Shown piece after piece: positions 7,342-14,911 of a stretch of 27,186 nucleotides of DNA. The DNA is taken from NCBI GenBank assembly GCA_030151225.1, contig JASLEG010000192.1, forward strand, positions 1-27,186, in the 5' to 3' direction. The notes under the pieces were generated by a model. It made no database searches, was not told the origin of the DNA, and saw only the letters and a program-made list of their open reading frames with translations. This DNA is from Burkholderia sp. (GTDB lineage: Bacteria; Pseudomonadota; Gammaproteobacteria; Burkholderiales; Burkholderiaceae). Each line of letters begins with the position of its first letter. Position 1 is the first letter of the stretch. A program made the position numbers and the translations under genes.

Positions 7342-9033
7342 TCAGGCTTCGTCCGGCGTGTCGGCGGCGGCCGCCGCGCGACGCGCACGGCCGGCTCGTG
7401 CCGCGCCGCTGCGGGCCCGCTTCGCGGGTGCCTTGGCGGGCGCCGCCTCGTCGCTGGCGGTTGCTTCGGCCGGTTCCGCCGGTTCGGCTGCCGGCGCCTC
7501 GGCTTGCGGCCGGGCGGCCTCGGCTGCCGGCGCGCTGGTGTCGGCGTCGGCGTCGGTCGTGGTCGCGACCTTCTTCGCGGCGGCCTTGCGGGCGCGTGCC
7601 GGCGTCTTCTTCGCCTTGCTCGCGGCGCGCTGGGCGGCCGGCTCGGCGTGGGCGTCGGCCGCTTCCACGGTGTCTGCCACTTCGCGCGTCGCCACGGCTG
7701 CCGGCACCTCGTCCGGTGCCACCGGCGTGCTTTCCACCACTGCCGGCGTTTCCGGTTCCGCGGCTGCCTCGGCATGCGTGTCGTCGATCAGCGGCATCTG
7801 CTCGGGCTTGCGCGCGTTGCGGCCCTTGCCGTGGCGGCCGTCGTCGCGCTTCGCATTGCGGCGCTCGCCATCGTTGCGCTTCGCGTTGCCTTGCCGGTTG
7901 GCCTGGCCGGCTTGCGCGTCGGTGGCCTGAGCCGGCTCCGCGGCGAGCGCCGAGCCGTCCACGGGGATCGGCTCGGCCGTGTCCTTGCGGCGCTCGTCGC
8001 GTTGCTGTGCGCGGTTGTGCCTGCCGTCGCGGTGCTCCCGCGCTTCGCGCGGCTCGCGGCCGTCGCGTTGATCACCGCGTTGATCACGATTGCGCTGCGC
8101 GCCGCCGTGGCGTTGCGCATCGCTCGCGGCAGCCGGGGCTTCGCCGCCCTGAACGCCCGGCGCTTCGTCGGCCTTCAGCGCGTCGGCGCCGAACAGCGGA
8201 TCGGCCGCCACCGCCTGGGCCGGACGCGACACGTAGGTGCCCGACTTCTCGTCGCGGCCGATTTCGAGCAGGCCGTGCGCCTGCGCCTCGTCGAGCAGGT
8301 TGCCGAACGCGCGGAAGCCGTAATAGGTCTCGTTGAAGCCCGGCTTGCGGCGCTTGATCGCGCTCTTGAGCACCGAGGCCCAGATCTTGCCGCTGTCGCT
8401 GCGCTCCGAGGCCAGCGCGTCGAAGGTTTCCACGGCGATCGTGATCGCCTCGAGCTTGCGCGCATCCGCGTCGGGCTTGCGCTGCTTGTCGTCGGCCGCG
8501 CGCCTGGCCGGATCGGCCGTGGTGCGCGATTCGCGCTTGGCCTGCGCGCGTTGCAGCTCGCGTGCGAGGTCGTCGTAGAAGATGAATTCGTCGCAGTTCG
8601 CGACCAGCAGGTCCGAGGTCGAATTCTTCACGCCCACGCCGATCACGCGCTTGGCGTTCTCGCGCAGCTTCGAGACGAGCGGCGAGAAATCCGAGTCGCC
8701 GCTGATGATCACGAAGGTGTCGACGTGCGATTTGGTGTAGCAGAGGTCGAGCGCGTCCACCACGAGGCGGATGTCGGCCGAGTTCTTGCCCGACTGGCGC
8801 ACGTGCGGAATCTCGATCAGCTCGAAGCTCGCCTCGTGCATGGCGCCCTTGAAGGTCTTGTAGCGGTCCCAGTCGCAATAGGCCTTCTTGACGACGATGC
8901 TGCCCTTGAGCAGCAGCTTTTCGAGCACCGGCTTGATGTCGAATTTTTCGAACTTCGTGTCGCGCACGCCGAGTGCGATGTTCTCGAAGTCGCAAAAGAG
9001 CGCCATGTTGACGCTGTCCTGAGGCAAGGCCAT
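7342..9033 (-). CDS. NYN-domain nuclease-like protein with OST-HTH/LOTUS domain
   Basis: A 563-residue protein. Residues about 8-160 form a NYN (PIN-like) domain of the LabA/DUF88 type, with the acidic metal-binding residues visible in 'FCDFEN' (D15), 'KNSADIRL' (D87) and 'SGDSDFSP' (D113, D115), as expected of an RNase. Residues about 195-270 ('SGKIWASVLKSAIKRRKPGFNE' region to 'GTYVSR') match an OST-HTH/LOTUS domain, a probable RNA-binding module. The remaining roughly 290 residues are low-complexity: first an Arg/Asp/Gln/Asn-rich stretch, then an Ala/Pro/Glu-rich tail with Lys/Arg-rich histone-H1-like patches. The start at 9033 is fixed by GGAG 5 bp upstream; the frame stays open to 9171 but that part is the leader. 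A role in RNA turnover is inferred; targets are unknown. Confidence 0.9.
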   Translation of the reverse strand: MALPQDSVNMALFCDFENIALGVRDTKFEKFDIKPVLEKLLLKGSIVVKKAYCDWDRYKTFKGAMHEASFELIEIPHVRQSGKNSADIRLVVDALDLCYTKSHVDTFVIISGDSDFSPLVSKLRENAKRVIGVGVKNSTSDLLVANCDEFIFYDDLARELQRAQAKRESRTTADPARRAADDKQRKPDADARKLEAITIAVETFDALASERSDSGKIWASVLKSAIKRRKPGFNETYYGFRAFGNLLDEAQAHGLLEIGRDEKSGTYVSRPAQAVAADPLFGADALKADEAPGVQGGEAPAAASDAQRHGGAQRNRDQRGDQRDGREPREAREHRDGRHNRAQQRDERRKDTAEPIPVDGSALAAEPAQATDAQAGQANRQGNAKRNDGERRNAKRDDGRHGKGRNARKPEQMPLIDDTHAEAAAEPETPAVVESTPVAPDEVPAAVATREVADTVEAADAHAEPAAQRAASKAKKTPARARKAAAKKVATTTDADADTSAPAAEAARPQAEAPAAEPAEPAEATASDEAAPAKAPAKRARSGAARAGRARRAAAAADTPDEA

Positions 9034-9050
9034 GTGATCTCCAACCGAAG

Positions 9051-9101
9051 GCTCGCCGTGGCGGCGAGCGCTGAAATTGCGCACATGATAGCGGTTGTGC
9101 G
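9051..9101 (-). repeat. Two inverted repeats in the leader of the NYN gene
   Basis: GCTCGCCG/CGGCGAGC (9051-9069, 8-bp arms, 3-base loop) lies 17 bp before the NYN start codon. CGCACA/TGTGCG (9080-9101, 6-bp arms) lies just above it, and a -10-like TATCAT (minus strand, 9090-9085) falls in the latter. The first could fold in the mRNA close to the ribosome-binding site; the second may be an operator. Both are seen directly; function is inferred. Confidence 0.4.
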
Positions 9102-9157
9102 TGTCGTGGACGAAAACGTGAAGCAAATGCGGGGCGGCGCGCGTCGCCGCGGCGGCG

Positions 9158-9472
9158 TCAGCGCGCGCCACGCAGCCGGTGGATCGCCTGCCAGGCGCAG
9201 CCGGCCGCGGTGGTCGCGAGCCCGGCGAAGATCACGCCCACGCCGAGCGCGAAGCCGGCCGCCATCTTGCCGCCGTCGAGCGCATCGGGGTGCGCGATGA
9301 CCGAGGCCAGCGTGCCGCCCGCGATCAGCGCGAGGCAGACGACCCAGTAAAGCCGGGCACGCGTCGCGCGGCGTGCCTGCCACGCGGCCCAGCCGAGGCC
9401 GCACAGGTAGATCAGCGCGAGCGTGCCGAGGGCGATCAGGTCGGTGAAGGACAGCGAGGCGAGGGCGGGCAT
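9158..9472 (-). CDS. Small hypothetical membrane protein
   Basis: A 104-residue protein starting MPALASLSFTDLIALG. It has three probable membrane helices: about residues 8-28, 36-55 and 67-90, the last Gly/Ala-rich. I do not recognise a family. The sequence upstream of 9472 in the same frame is Arg/Pro-rich and unlikely to be coding, so the internal ATG was taken as the start, although no ribosome-binding site is visible. It is 124 bp upstream of the NYN gene on the same strand and divergent from the esterase gene; a shared transcript with NYN is possible but not shown. Confidence 0.65.
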   Translation of the reverse strand: MPALASLSFTDLIALGTLALIYLCGLGWAAWQARRATRARLYWVVCLALIAGGTLASVIAHPDALDGGKMAAGFALGVGVIFAGLATTAAGCAWQAIHRLRGAR

Positions 9473-9582
9473 GAAGCGAAACGAGGGCGGGACGAACCGA
9501 GACTCTAGCGGGCGCCGGGGGGGTGGCGCAAGCGCGAGCCGCCGCAAGCGGCGCACCCGCTGCAGGCACACGCGGGTCTGAC

Positions 9583-9588
9583 TAGAAT
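9583..9588 (+). promoter_or_regulatory. Candidate -10 element for the EstB-like gene
   Basis: TAGAAT lies 33 bp before the ATG at 9622 in the 149-bp divergent gap. No convincing -35 is seen at the usual distance (CTGCAG or TGCAGG are the closest), so this is a weak call. Confidence 0.3.
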
Positions 9589-9621
9589 CGAGGCTTTCCG
9601 CCCCCGCCTCCGGATTTCGCC

Positions 9622-10809
9622 ATGACGACCGCCTCCGCTTCGCCCGCCGCCTCGCCCGCCGCTTCCCTCGATGCCGACGCGCTCGGCCGTCGCATCGATG
9701 CCGTGTTCGACGCGGCGCTGCGCGAGCGGCGGCTGGTGGGCGCGGTGGCGATCGTCGCGCGGCACGGCGTGCCGCTGTACCGGCGTGCGCACGGGCTCGC
9801 CGATCGCGAGGCGCGGCGGCCCATGCAGGAAGACACGCTGTTCCGGCTCGCCTCGGTATCGAAGCCGATCGTGGCGCTCGCGGTGCTGCGGCTCGTGGCG
9901 CGCGGCGATCTCGCGCTCGACGCGCCCGTCACGCACTGGCTGCCCGAGTTTCGGCCGAAGCTGCCCGACGGCAGCGAGCCCGCGATCACGCTGCGCCATC
10001 TGCTCACGCATACCTCGGGGCTCGGCTACTGGCTGCTCGAGGGGCCGGGCTCGCGCTACGACGCGCTCGGCATTTCCGACGGCATCGATCTGCCGCGCTT
10101 CGACCTGTACGAGAACCTGCGCCGGCTCGCCTCGGCGCCGCTCGCGTTCGCGCCGGGCAGCGCCTGGCAGTACTCGCTGGGCATCGACGTGCTCGGCGCC
10201 GTGATCGAGCAGGCCACCGGCAAGGGGCTCGAGGCGGCCGTGGCGGAACTGGTCGGGGCCCCGCTCGGCATGCGCGACAGCGGTTTCGTGTCCGACGCGC
10301 CGGAGCGTTTCGCCGTGCCGTATCACGACGGCCGGCCGGAGCCGGTGCGCATGCGCGACGGCATCGACGTGCCGCTGCCGGAAGGGCACGGCGCGGCCGT
10401 GCGGTTCGCGCCGTCGCGCGTGTTCACGCGGGATGCGTATCCGTCGGGCGGCGCGGGCATGTACGGCTCGGCCGACGACGTGCTGCGCGCGCTCGAGGCG
10501 ATCCGCGCGCATCCGGACTTCCTGCCCGAGGCAATCGCCGAGGCCGCGCGCACCGATCAGGTCGGCGCGGCGGCCGAATCGCGCGGGCCGGGCTGGGGCT
10601 TCGGCCACGTCGGCGCCGTGCTGCTCGACCCGGCGGCGGCGGGTTCGCCGCAGGGCGTGGGCACGCTGCAATGGGGCGGCGTGTACGGGCACTCGTGGTT
10701 CGTCGATCGCGCCGCCGGGCTGACGGTGCTGCTGCTCGGCAATACGGCGTACGAGGGGATGTCGGGGGCGTTGACGGTGGCTTTGCGCGATGCGGTCTAT
10801 GGGGGGTGA
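9622..10809 (+). CDS. estB: EstB-like serine esterase with class C beta-lactamase fold
   Basis: A 395-residue hydrolase that closely matches my memory of EstB from Burkholderia gladioli (392 residues), an esterase active on short acyl esters and able to deacetylate cephalosporins while having no useful beta-lactamase activity. All reported active-site residues are present with a constant offset of three: S78-x-x-K81 (SVSK; EstB S75/K78), Y184 in 'WQYSLG' (Y181) and W351 in 'QWGGVYGHSW' (W348). The GISDG at 150-154 is the lipase-like GxSxG that is not catalytic in EstB. No signal peptide is obvious, so it is likely cytoplasmic. It is monocistronic, divergent from a small membrane protein, and followed at once by a strong terminator. 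No clear ribosome-binding site is seen. Confidence 0.93.
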   Translation: MTTASASPAASPAASLDADALGRRIDAVFDAALRERRLVGAVAIVARHGVPLYRRAHGLADREARRPMQEDTLFRLASVSKPIVALAVLRLVARGDLALDAPVTHWLPEFRPKLPDGSEPAITLRHLLTHTSGLGYWLLEGPGSRYDALGISDGIDLPRFDLYENLRRLASAPLAFAPGSAWQYSLGIDVLGAVIEQATGKGLEAAVAELVGAPLGMRDSGFVSDAPERFAVPYHDGRPEPVRMRDGIDVPLPEGHGAAVRFAPSRVFTRDAYPSGGAGMYGSADDVLRALEAIRAHPDFLPEAIAEAARTDQVGAAAESRGPGWGFGHVGAVLLDPAAAGSPQGVGTLQWGGVYGHSWFVDRAAGLTVLLLGNTAYEGMSGALTVALRDAVYGG

Positions 10810-10818
10810 GAGGAAATG

Positions 10819-10854
10819 AAAAAGCCGGCGGACCCGAAAGTCCGCCGGCTTTTT
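10819..10854. terminator. Bidirectional rho-independent terminator between estB and pcaG
   Basis: AAAAAGCCGGCGGAC (10819-10833) and GTCCGCCGGCTTTTT (10840-10854) pair perfectly around a six-base loop. The GC-rich stem has five A at one end and five T at the other, so it can stop transcription of estB (plus) and of pcaHG (minus). Confidence 0.93.
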
Positions 10855-10881
10855 CCATTCCAGCGCCCGACGCCCGACGAT

Positions 10882-11472
10882 TTACAGGTCGAAGAACACC
10901 GTCTCGCGCTCGCCCTGCATGCGCACGTCGAAGCGATACACGGTCACGCCGTTCGCCTGCGCGTCGCGGCGCGCGATCAGCGTGTCGCGGCGGGCGGCCG
11001 GCACGCTCTCGAGCACCGGGTCGGCCGCGTTGGCGGCGGTTTCGTCGTCGAAGTAGATGCGCGTGAACGCGTGCGTGAGCACGCCGCGCATCATCACCGT
11101 CACGTCGATGTGCGGCGCGCCGGCGTCGGTCGCGGCCGGCTTCACGGTGCGCACCGCGAAGCGGTGCTGCGGGTCGGTGCCCGTGCCGATCCGCGCGAAG
11201 CCCGAGAAGCCGCTCGCGTCGATCTCGGCGCGCGAGGCCGGGAACCGGCCGGTCGAATCGACCTGGGTGAATTCGAGCATCGCGTCGAGCACCGTGTTGC
11301 CGTCGGCGTCGAACACCTGGCCGATCAGCAGGATCTGCTCGCCGGCCGCGTGCGGCTCGGCGATGTCGGTCCCGAACAGGCTCTTCATGTCGAAGTTGTA
11401 CTGCTGCGGGCACAGCCCGTAAGCGAAGTACGGCCCCACCGTCTGCGAAGGCGTTTGTTTCAGCTGGCTCAT
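10882..11472 (-). CDS. pcaG: Protocatechuate 3,4-dioxygenase, alpha subunit
   Basis: A 196-residue non-iron-binding subunit of the enzyme that opens protocatechuate between the hydroxyls to give beta-carboxy-cis,cis-muconate, the first step of the protocatechuate branch of the beta-ketoadipate pathway. It opens with 'QTPSQTVGPYFAYGL', the alpha-subunit signature whose T11, P14 and Y15 correspond to substrate-pocket residues of the Pseudomonas enzyme. The middle has the intradiol beta-sandwich ('ILLIGQVFDADG', 'HIDVTVMMRGVLTHAFTRIYF'). Length is normal for PcaG. The start codon lies 2 bp after the pcaH stop, so the two subunits are made from one message. The rest of the pathway is not in this window. 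Confidence 0.96.
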   Translation of the reverse strand: MSQLKQTPSQTVGPYFAYGLCPQQYNFDMKSLFGTDIAEPHAAGEQILLIGQVFDADGNTVLDAMLEFTQVDSTGRFPASRAEIDASGFSGFARIGTGTDPQHRFAVRTVKPAATDAGAPHIDVTVMMRGVLTHAFTRIYFDDETAANAADPVLESVPAARRDTLIARRDAQANGVTVYRFDVRMQGERETVFFDL

Positions 11473-11474
11473 GA

Positions 11475-12179
11475 TCAGCGCTCCATCGGGGTGGCGTCGC
11501 GGCCGCGCAGCACGATGTCGAATTCGTAGCCGAGCGCGTAGTTGGGTTCCGTCACGTCGAGCGTGAAGCGCGAGATCATGCGATCGCGGGCGGCTTCGGG
11601 CGTGCCCTGGAAGATCGGGTCGTACTGCAGCAGCGGATCGCCGGGGAAATACATCTGCGTGACGAGGCGCGAGCCGAAATGGTCGCCGAACAGCGAGAAG
11701 TGGATGTGGTTCGGGCGCCACGCGTTCGGGTGATTGCCCCACGGATACGCGCCGGGCTTGATCGTCAGGAAGCGGTAGCGGCCCTGATCGTCGGTGATGC
11801 AGCGGCCGGCGCCGAGGAAGTTCGGGTCGAGCGGGGCGTCGTGCTGGTCCGCCTTGTGCACGTAGCGGCCGGCCGCGTTGGCCTGCCACACTTCCACCAG
11901 CGTGTTGCGCACCGGCTTGCCGCCCTCGTCGAGCACCCGGCCCGTCACGATGATGCGCTCGCCGAGCGGCTCGCCGTTCTTCGCGGCATTGCGCGTGAGG
12001 TCGTGGTCGAGCGCGCCGAGGTCATCGGTGCCGTACACGGGCGCGTGCTGGTTGCGCAGCTTTTCCTTCAGCGGGATCAGCGGCTGCGTCGGGCCGCGCT
12101 TCACGGACGAACGGTATTCGGGATAAACGTAGGCGGGATGAGCCGGCCAGTCGCGCGGGCTCAGGATGGAGTCGTCCAT
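11475..12179 (-). CDS. pcaH: Protocatechuate 3,4-dioxygenase, beta subunit (Fe-binding)
   Basis: A 234-residue catalytic subunit carrying the non-heme Fe(III). The four ligands are visible as Y106, Y145, H158 and H160, with the same spacing (39, 13, 2) as Y408, Y447, H460 and H462 of the Pseudomonas enzyme; W147 and R155 match its W449 and R457. The N-terminal 'RDWPAHPAYVYPEYRSSVKR' is typical of PcaH. A good ribosome-binding site (AGGAGA) lies 7 bp before the ATG. It is the first gene of the pcaHG pair and is divergent from pcaQ, with a 103-bp gap that holds a candidate operator. Confidence 0.97.
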   Translation of the reverse strand: MDDSILSPRDWPAHPAYVYPEYRSSVKRGPTQPLIPLKEKLRNQHAPVYGTDDLGALDHDLTRNAAKNGEPLGERIIVTGRVLDEGGKPVRNTLVEVWQANAAGRYVHKADQHDAPLDPNFLGAGRCITDDQGRYRFLTIKPGAYPWGNHPNAWRPNHIHFSLFGDHFGSRLVTQMYFPGDPLLQYDPIFQGTPEAARDRMISRFTLDVTEPNYALGYEFDIVLRGRDATPMER

Positions 12180-12226
12180 CGCGGTGTCTCCTGTGTATTG
12201 GGAGGGGAATATGGCGAGACTTTAGC

Positions 12227-12242
12227 TAATCCGGAAAGTTAT
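12227..12242. promoter_or_regulatory. Candidate PcaQ operator between pcaH and pcaQ
   Basis: Read on the minus strand the site is ATAACT-TTCC-GGATTA. It matches 9 of 12 fixed positions of the PcaQ site I recall from rhizobia (ATAACC-N4-GGTTAA). It lies 48 bp upstream of pcaH and 41 bp upstream of pcaQ, where a LysR protein controlling both would bind. An extra ATAACC half-site sits at 12270-12275, just before the pcaQ ATG. The consensus is from memory. Confidence 0.5.
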
Positions 12243-12282
12243 GCAAAATGACGTTTTTTCCTGTCTCGTATAACCAATCGTC

Positions 12283-13272
12283 ATGGTAAAGCGTATCGCC
12301 GACGGCCGCGTCAAGTTCCGGCACCTGCAGTGTTTCCTGGCCGTCGCCCAGCTCGGCGGCGTGCAGAAGGCCGCCGAGAGCCTGTCGATCACGCAGCCGG
12401 CGGTGTCCAAGACGATCGCCGAGCTCGAATCGATCCTCGGCGTGAAGCTGTTCGAGCGCAACCGGCAGGGCGCGCGGCCCACCCGCGAGGGGCAGCTGTT
12501 CCTGCCCCATGCGAGCGCGAGCGTGCTGGCGCTGCGCCAGGGCGTGGGCCTGCTGGCCGGGGAGAGCGGCGCGGCGGCGGCCACGCTCGAGATCGGCATG
12601 CTGCCGAGCGTGGCGGCATCGATCGCGCCGGCCGTGATCCGCGCGCTGACGGCGCGCCTGCCGCGCGTGATCGTGCGGATCGCCACGGACGCGAACGCGC
12701 GCCTGCTCGAGCGCCTGAAGTCGGGCGAGGTGGAATGCGCGATCGGCCGCATGTCGGAGCCCGAGCGCATGGTGGGCCTGTCGTTCGAACAGCTCTACAA
12801 CGAGCCGCTGGTGGCGCTCGTGCGCGCCGGGCACCCGCTCGCCTCGCACCCGGCGCCGGCCACCGGGCTCGGGCGCTTTCCGCTGGTGGTGCCCCCCTAC
12901 GGCACGCTGATTCGCCAATCGGCCGAGCAGATGCTGGCCGCCTGCGGATCGCCGCCGCTCGACGCCTTCGTGGAGGTGCTGTCGGTCTCGGTGGGCCGCG
13001 CGCTGGCCCTCGAAAACGACGCGGTGTGGTTCGTGCCCCGATATGCGGCCGAATACGATCTGGCCGGCGGCACGCTGGTGCGGCTCGCGCTGCCGGCCAC
13101 CGGCGCGGACGAGCTGGTGGGCCTCGTGCTGCGCACCGACACGCGTGCGTCGCCGGCCGCGCAGGCGCTGATCGACGCGGTGCGTGAGATCGCACGCGAG
13201 CGTTTTGCCGGATTTGCGACACCGCGCGCGACGGCGCGCAAACGCCGTGTTCCGGGGCCTTCGCTTCGGTGA
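12283..13272 (+). CDS. pcaQ: LysR-type regulator of protocatechuate genes, PcaQ-like
   Basis: A 329-residue LysR protein. The N-terminal winged helix-turn-helix (about residues 12-70) includes 'VKFRHLQCFLAVAQLGGV' and 'SITQPAVSKTIAELESILG', as in PcaQ, and the ligand domain follows ('LEIGMLPSVAASIAPAVI' near 100-118). It is divergent from pcaHG, the standard arrangement, and probably activates them when a pathway metabolite is present (beta-carboxy-cis,cis-muconate and the next lactone in characterised PcaQ proteins). The first ATG at 12283 was taken. There is no clear ribosome-binding site. The C-terminal 25 or so residues are Arg-rich and extend past the usual end of the family. GalR/GbpR-like LysR proteins are the main alternative, but context favours PcaQ. 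Confidence 0.87.
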   Translation: MVKRIADGRVKFRHLQCFLAVAQLGGVQKAAESLSITQPAVSKTIAELESILGVKLFERNRQGARPTREGQLFLPHASASVLALRQGVGLLAGESGAAAATLEIGMLPSVAASIAPAVIRALTARLPRVIVRIATDANARLLERLKSGEVECAIGRMSEPERMVGLSFEQLYNEPLVALVRAGHPLASHPAPATGLGRFPLVVPPYGTLIRQSAEQMLAACGSPPLDAFVEVLSVSVGRALALENDAVWFVPRYAAEYDLAGGTLVRLALPATGADELVGLVLRTDTRASPAAQALIDAVREIARERFAGFATPRATARKRRVPGPSLR

Positions 13273-13335
13273 TAATGGCCGTCTGGCCGGCCGCGCGGAT
13301 CCTGACCGCGCGCGGCGAATCACACGATAAAGAAC

Positions 13336-14850
13336 ATGGAACACAGCCCGGGGCGGCGCGGATGGAGAGGTCCGGTGCCGAGGATGCCGTTGGGGTACCT
13401 GGTGATCGCGGGGGGCGTGGCGATCGCGCTGGTCACCCTCACGATCTGCGCGGCGATCCTGCGCGACAGCCGCGTCGACGCATTCGAGCGCGCGCAGGAC
13501 AGTGCGCGCAACATGCTGATGATGATCGAGCGCGACGTGGCGCGCGAGCTGCACGTCGACGATCTGGTCCTGCAGGGCGTGGCCGCCGGCCTCGCCGATC
13601 CCGTGCTCGCCGCCGAGCCGGCCGCGCTGCGCCGGCGCCTGCTGTTCGACCGCGCCGTGACGAGCCACATCAGCGGCATCTACGTGCTCGACGATACCGG
13701 GCGCGTGGTGCTGTCCTCGAACGGCGCCGGCACCGGCGAGCAGCGCTTCGACGACCGCGACTTCTTCATCACGCAACGTGACGATCCCCATGCGGGCCTG
13801 TTCGTGTCCGGCCCCGCGCTGTCGGTGCTGCACGGCGAGGGCCCCGGCATCGCGCTGTCGCGCCGGCTCGATGGCGCGGGCGGCCGCTTCGCCGGCGTGG
13901 TGCTGGCCACGGTGCGGCTCGATGCGCTCCAGCGGCCGTTCGCGGGGCTGGTGCTCGGCGCGCACAGCTCGATCGCGCTGATCCACACCAACGGCCGCCT
14001 GATCCTGCGCGCGCCCGACAATCCGGCCCTGACCGGCCGCGACCTGCGCGGCACCGCGCCCTACCTGCGCATGCTGGGCGGCAGCGGTACCTTCATCGGT
14101 ACCGCCGCGTTCGACGCGGTGCGTCGCATCTACCTGTTCCAGCGCCTGCCCGGGCTGCCGCTGATCGTGCAGGTGGCCGTGGCCGAGCAGGACGTCTACG
14201 CCGAATGGCGGCGCCGCGCCTGGCGTTTCGGCATCCTGACCGCCGCGATCGGCATCGCCTTCGTGGTGCTCAGCGCGTTCCTCGCGCATTCGCTGTGGCG
14301 CAAGTCCGAGGCGGAAGCCGCGCTCGCGCGCATGGCCGGCACCGACGCGCTGACGGGCCTGCCGAACCGCCGCGCGCTCGATGCCTCGCTCGAGCGCGAA
14401 TGGCGCCGCGCGGCGCGCCTGCGCCAGCCGTTCGCGGTGCTGTTCGTCGACATCGATCACTTCAAGCGCTACAACGACCAATACGGCCACACGCTAGGCG
14501 ACGAGGTGCTGGCCGTGGTGTCGGCCGCGATCGCGCGGCAGGCGCAGCGCTCGCACGATCTGGTGGCGCGCTACGGCGGCGAGGAGTTCGTGATGATGCT
14601 GCCCGATACCGACGGCGCGGGCGCGCGCAAGGTGGCCGAGCGGATTCGCGGCGCGGTGCGCGCCCTCGCGATCGAGCACGTCGGCGCCGAGTCGGGGCAG
14701 GTGACGGTCAGCATCGGCGTGGCCGCCTGGCGGCCCGACGCGGGCCATCACGACAGCGTCACGATCGTGCTCGACGCCGCCGATCAGGCCCTGTACCGGG
14801 CCAAGGCGGCCGGCCGCGACCGCGTGCACGAGGCCGAGACGGCGGGCTGA
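13336..14850 (+). CDS. Membrane-bound diguanylate cyclase with periplasmic sensor domain
   Basis: A 504-residue protein that would make cyclic di-GMP from two GTP. TM1 is at about 19-42 and TM2 at about 297-320; between them lies a periplasmic region of about 250 residues that looks like a CACHE/PAS-like sensor ('HISGIYVLDDTGRVVLSSNG', 'RDFFITQ'). The GGDEF domain (about 334-500) has 'GTDALTGLPNRRALD', 'VDIDHFKRYND' and the catalytic GGEEF at 414-418. An RxxD inhibitory site (R405-S-H-D408) lies exactly five residues before it, so product feedback is expected. There is no EAL domain. The ATG at 13336 has a poor ribosome-binding site; an in-frame GTG at 13375 with GGAG upstream is a possible true start. 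It stands alone between pcaQ and the convergent sensor kinase. Confidence 0.92.
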   Translation: MEHSPGRRGWRGPVPRMPLGYLVIAGGVAIALVTLTICAAILRDSRVDAFERAQDSARNMLMMIERDVARELHVDDLVLQGVAAGLADPVLAAEPAALRRRLLFDRAVTSHISGIYVLDDTGRVVLSSNGAGTGEQRFDDRDFFITQRDDPHAGLFVSGPALSVLHGEGPGIALSRRLDGAGGRFAGVVLATVRLDALQRPFAGLVLGAHSSIALIHTNGRLILRAPDNPALTGRDLRGTAPYLRMLGGSGTFIGTAAFDAVRRIYLFQRLPGLPLIVQVAVAEQDVYAEWRRRAWRFGILTAAIGIAFVVLSAFLAHSLWRKSEAEAALARMAGTDALTGLPNRRALDASLEREWRRAARLRQPFAVLFVDIDHFKRYNDQYGHTLGDEVLAVVSAAIARQAQRSHDLVARYGGEEFVMMLPDTDGAGARKVAERIRGAVRALAIEHVGAESGQVTVSIGVAAWRPDAGHHDSVTIVLDAADQALYRAKAAGRDRVHEAETAG

Positions 14851-14911
14851 GCCGGCCGGGCGCGCCACGCGAGCGCGCCGGCATCGGCATCGCCGGAAGC
14901 CTGCCCGGCGC

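Noticed and set aside
7342..8180. Coding repeats or mobile DNA in the tail of the NYN gene
   Set aside because: The repetitiveness is low-complexity protein sequence (Ala/Pro/Glu, Lys/Arg patches), not a DNA repeat unit or CRISPR array.
6979..9300. Open frame of 773 codons on the plus strand
   Set aside because: Antisense to the NYN and HD genes; no recognisable domain.
12226..14490. Open frame of 754 codons on the minus strand
   Set aside because: Antisense to pcaQ and the diguanylate cyclase, both of which have clear family motifs on the plus strand.
14851..14911. Terminator between the convergent cyclase and kinase genes
   Set aside because: GC-rich partial inverted repeats are present but no perfect stem or T-run.
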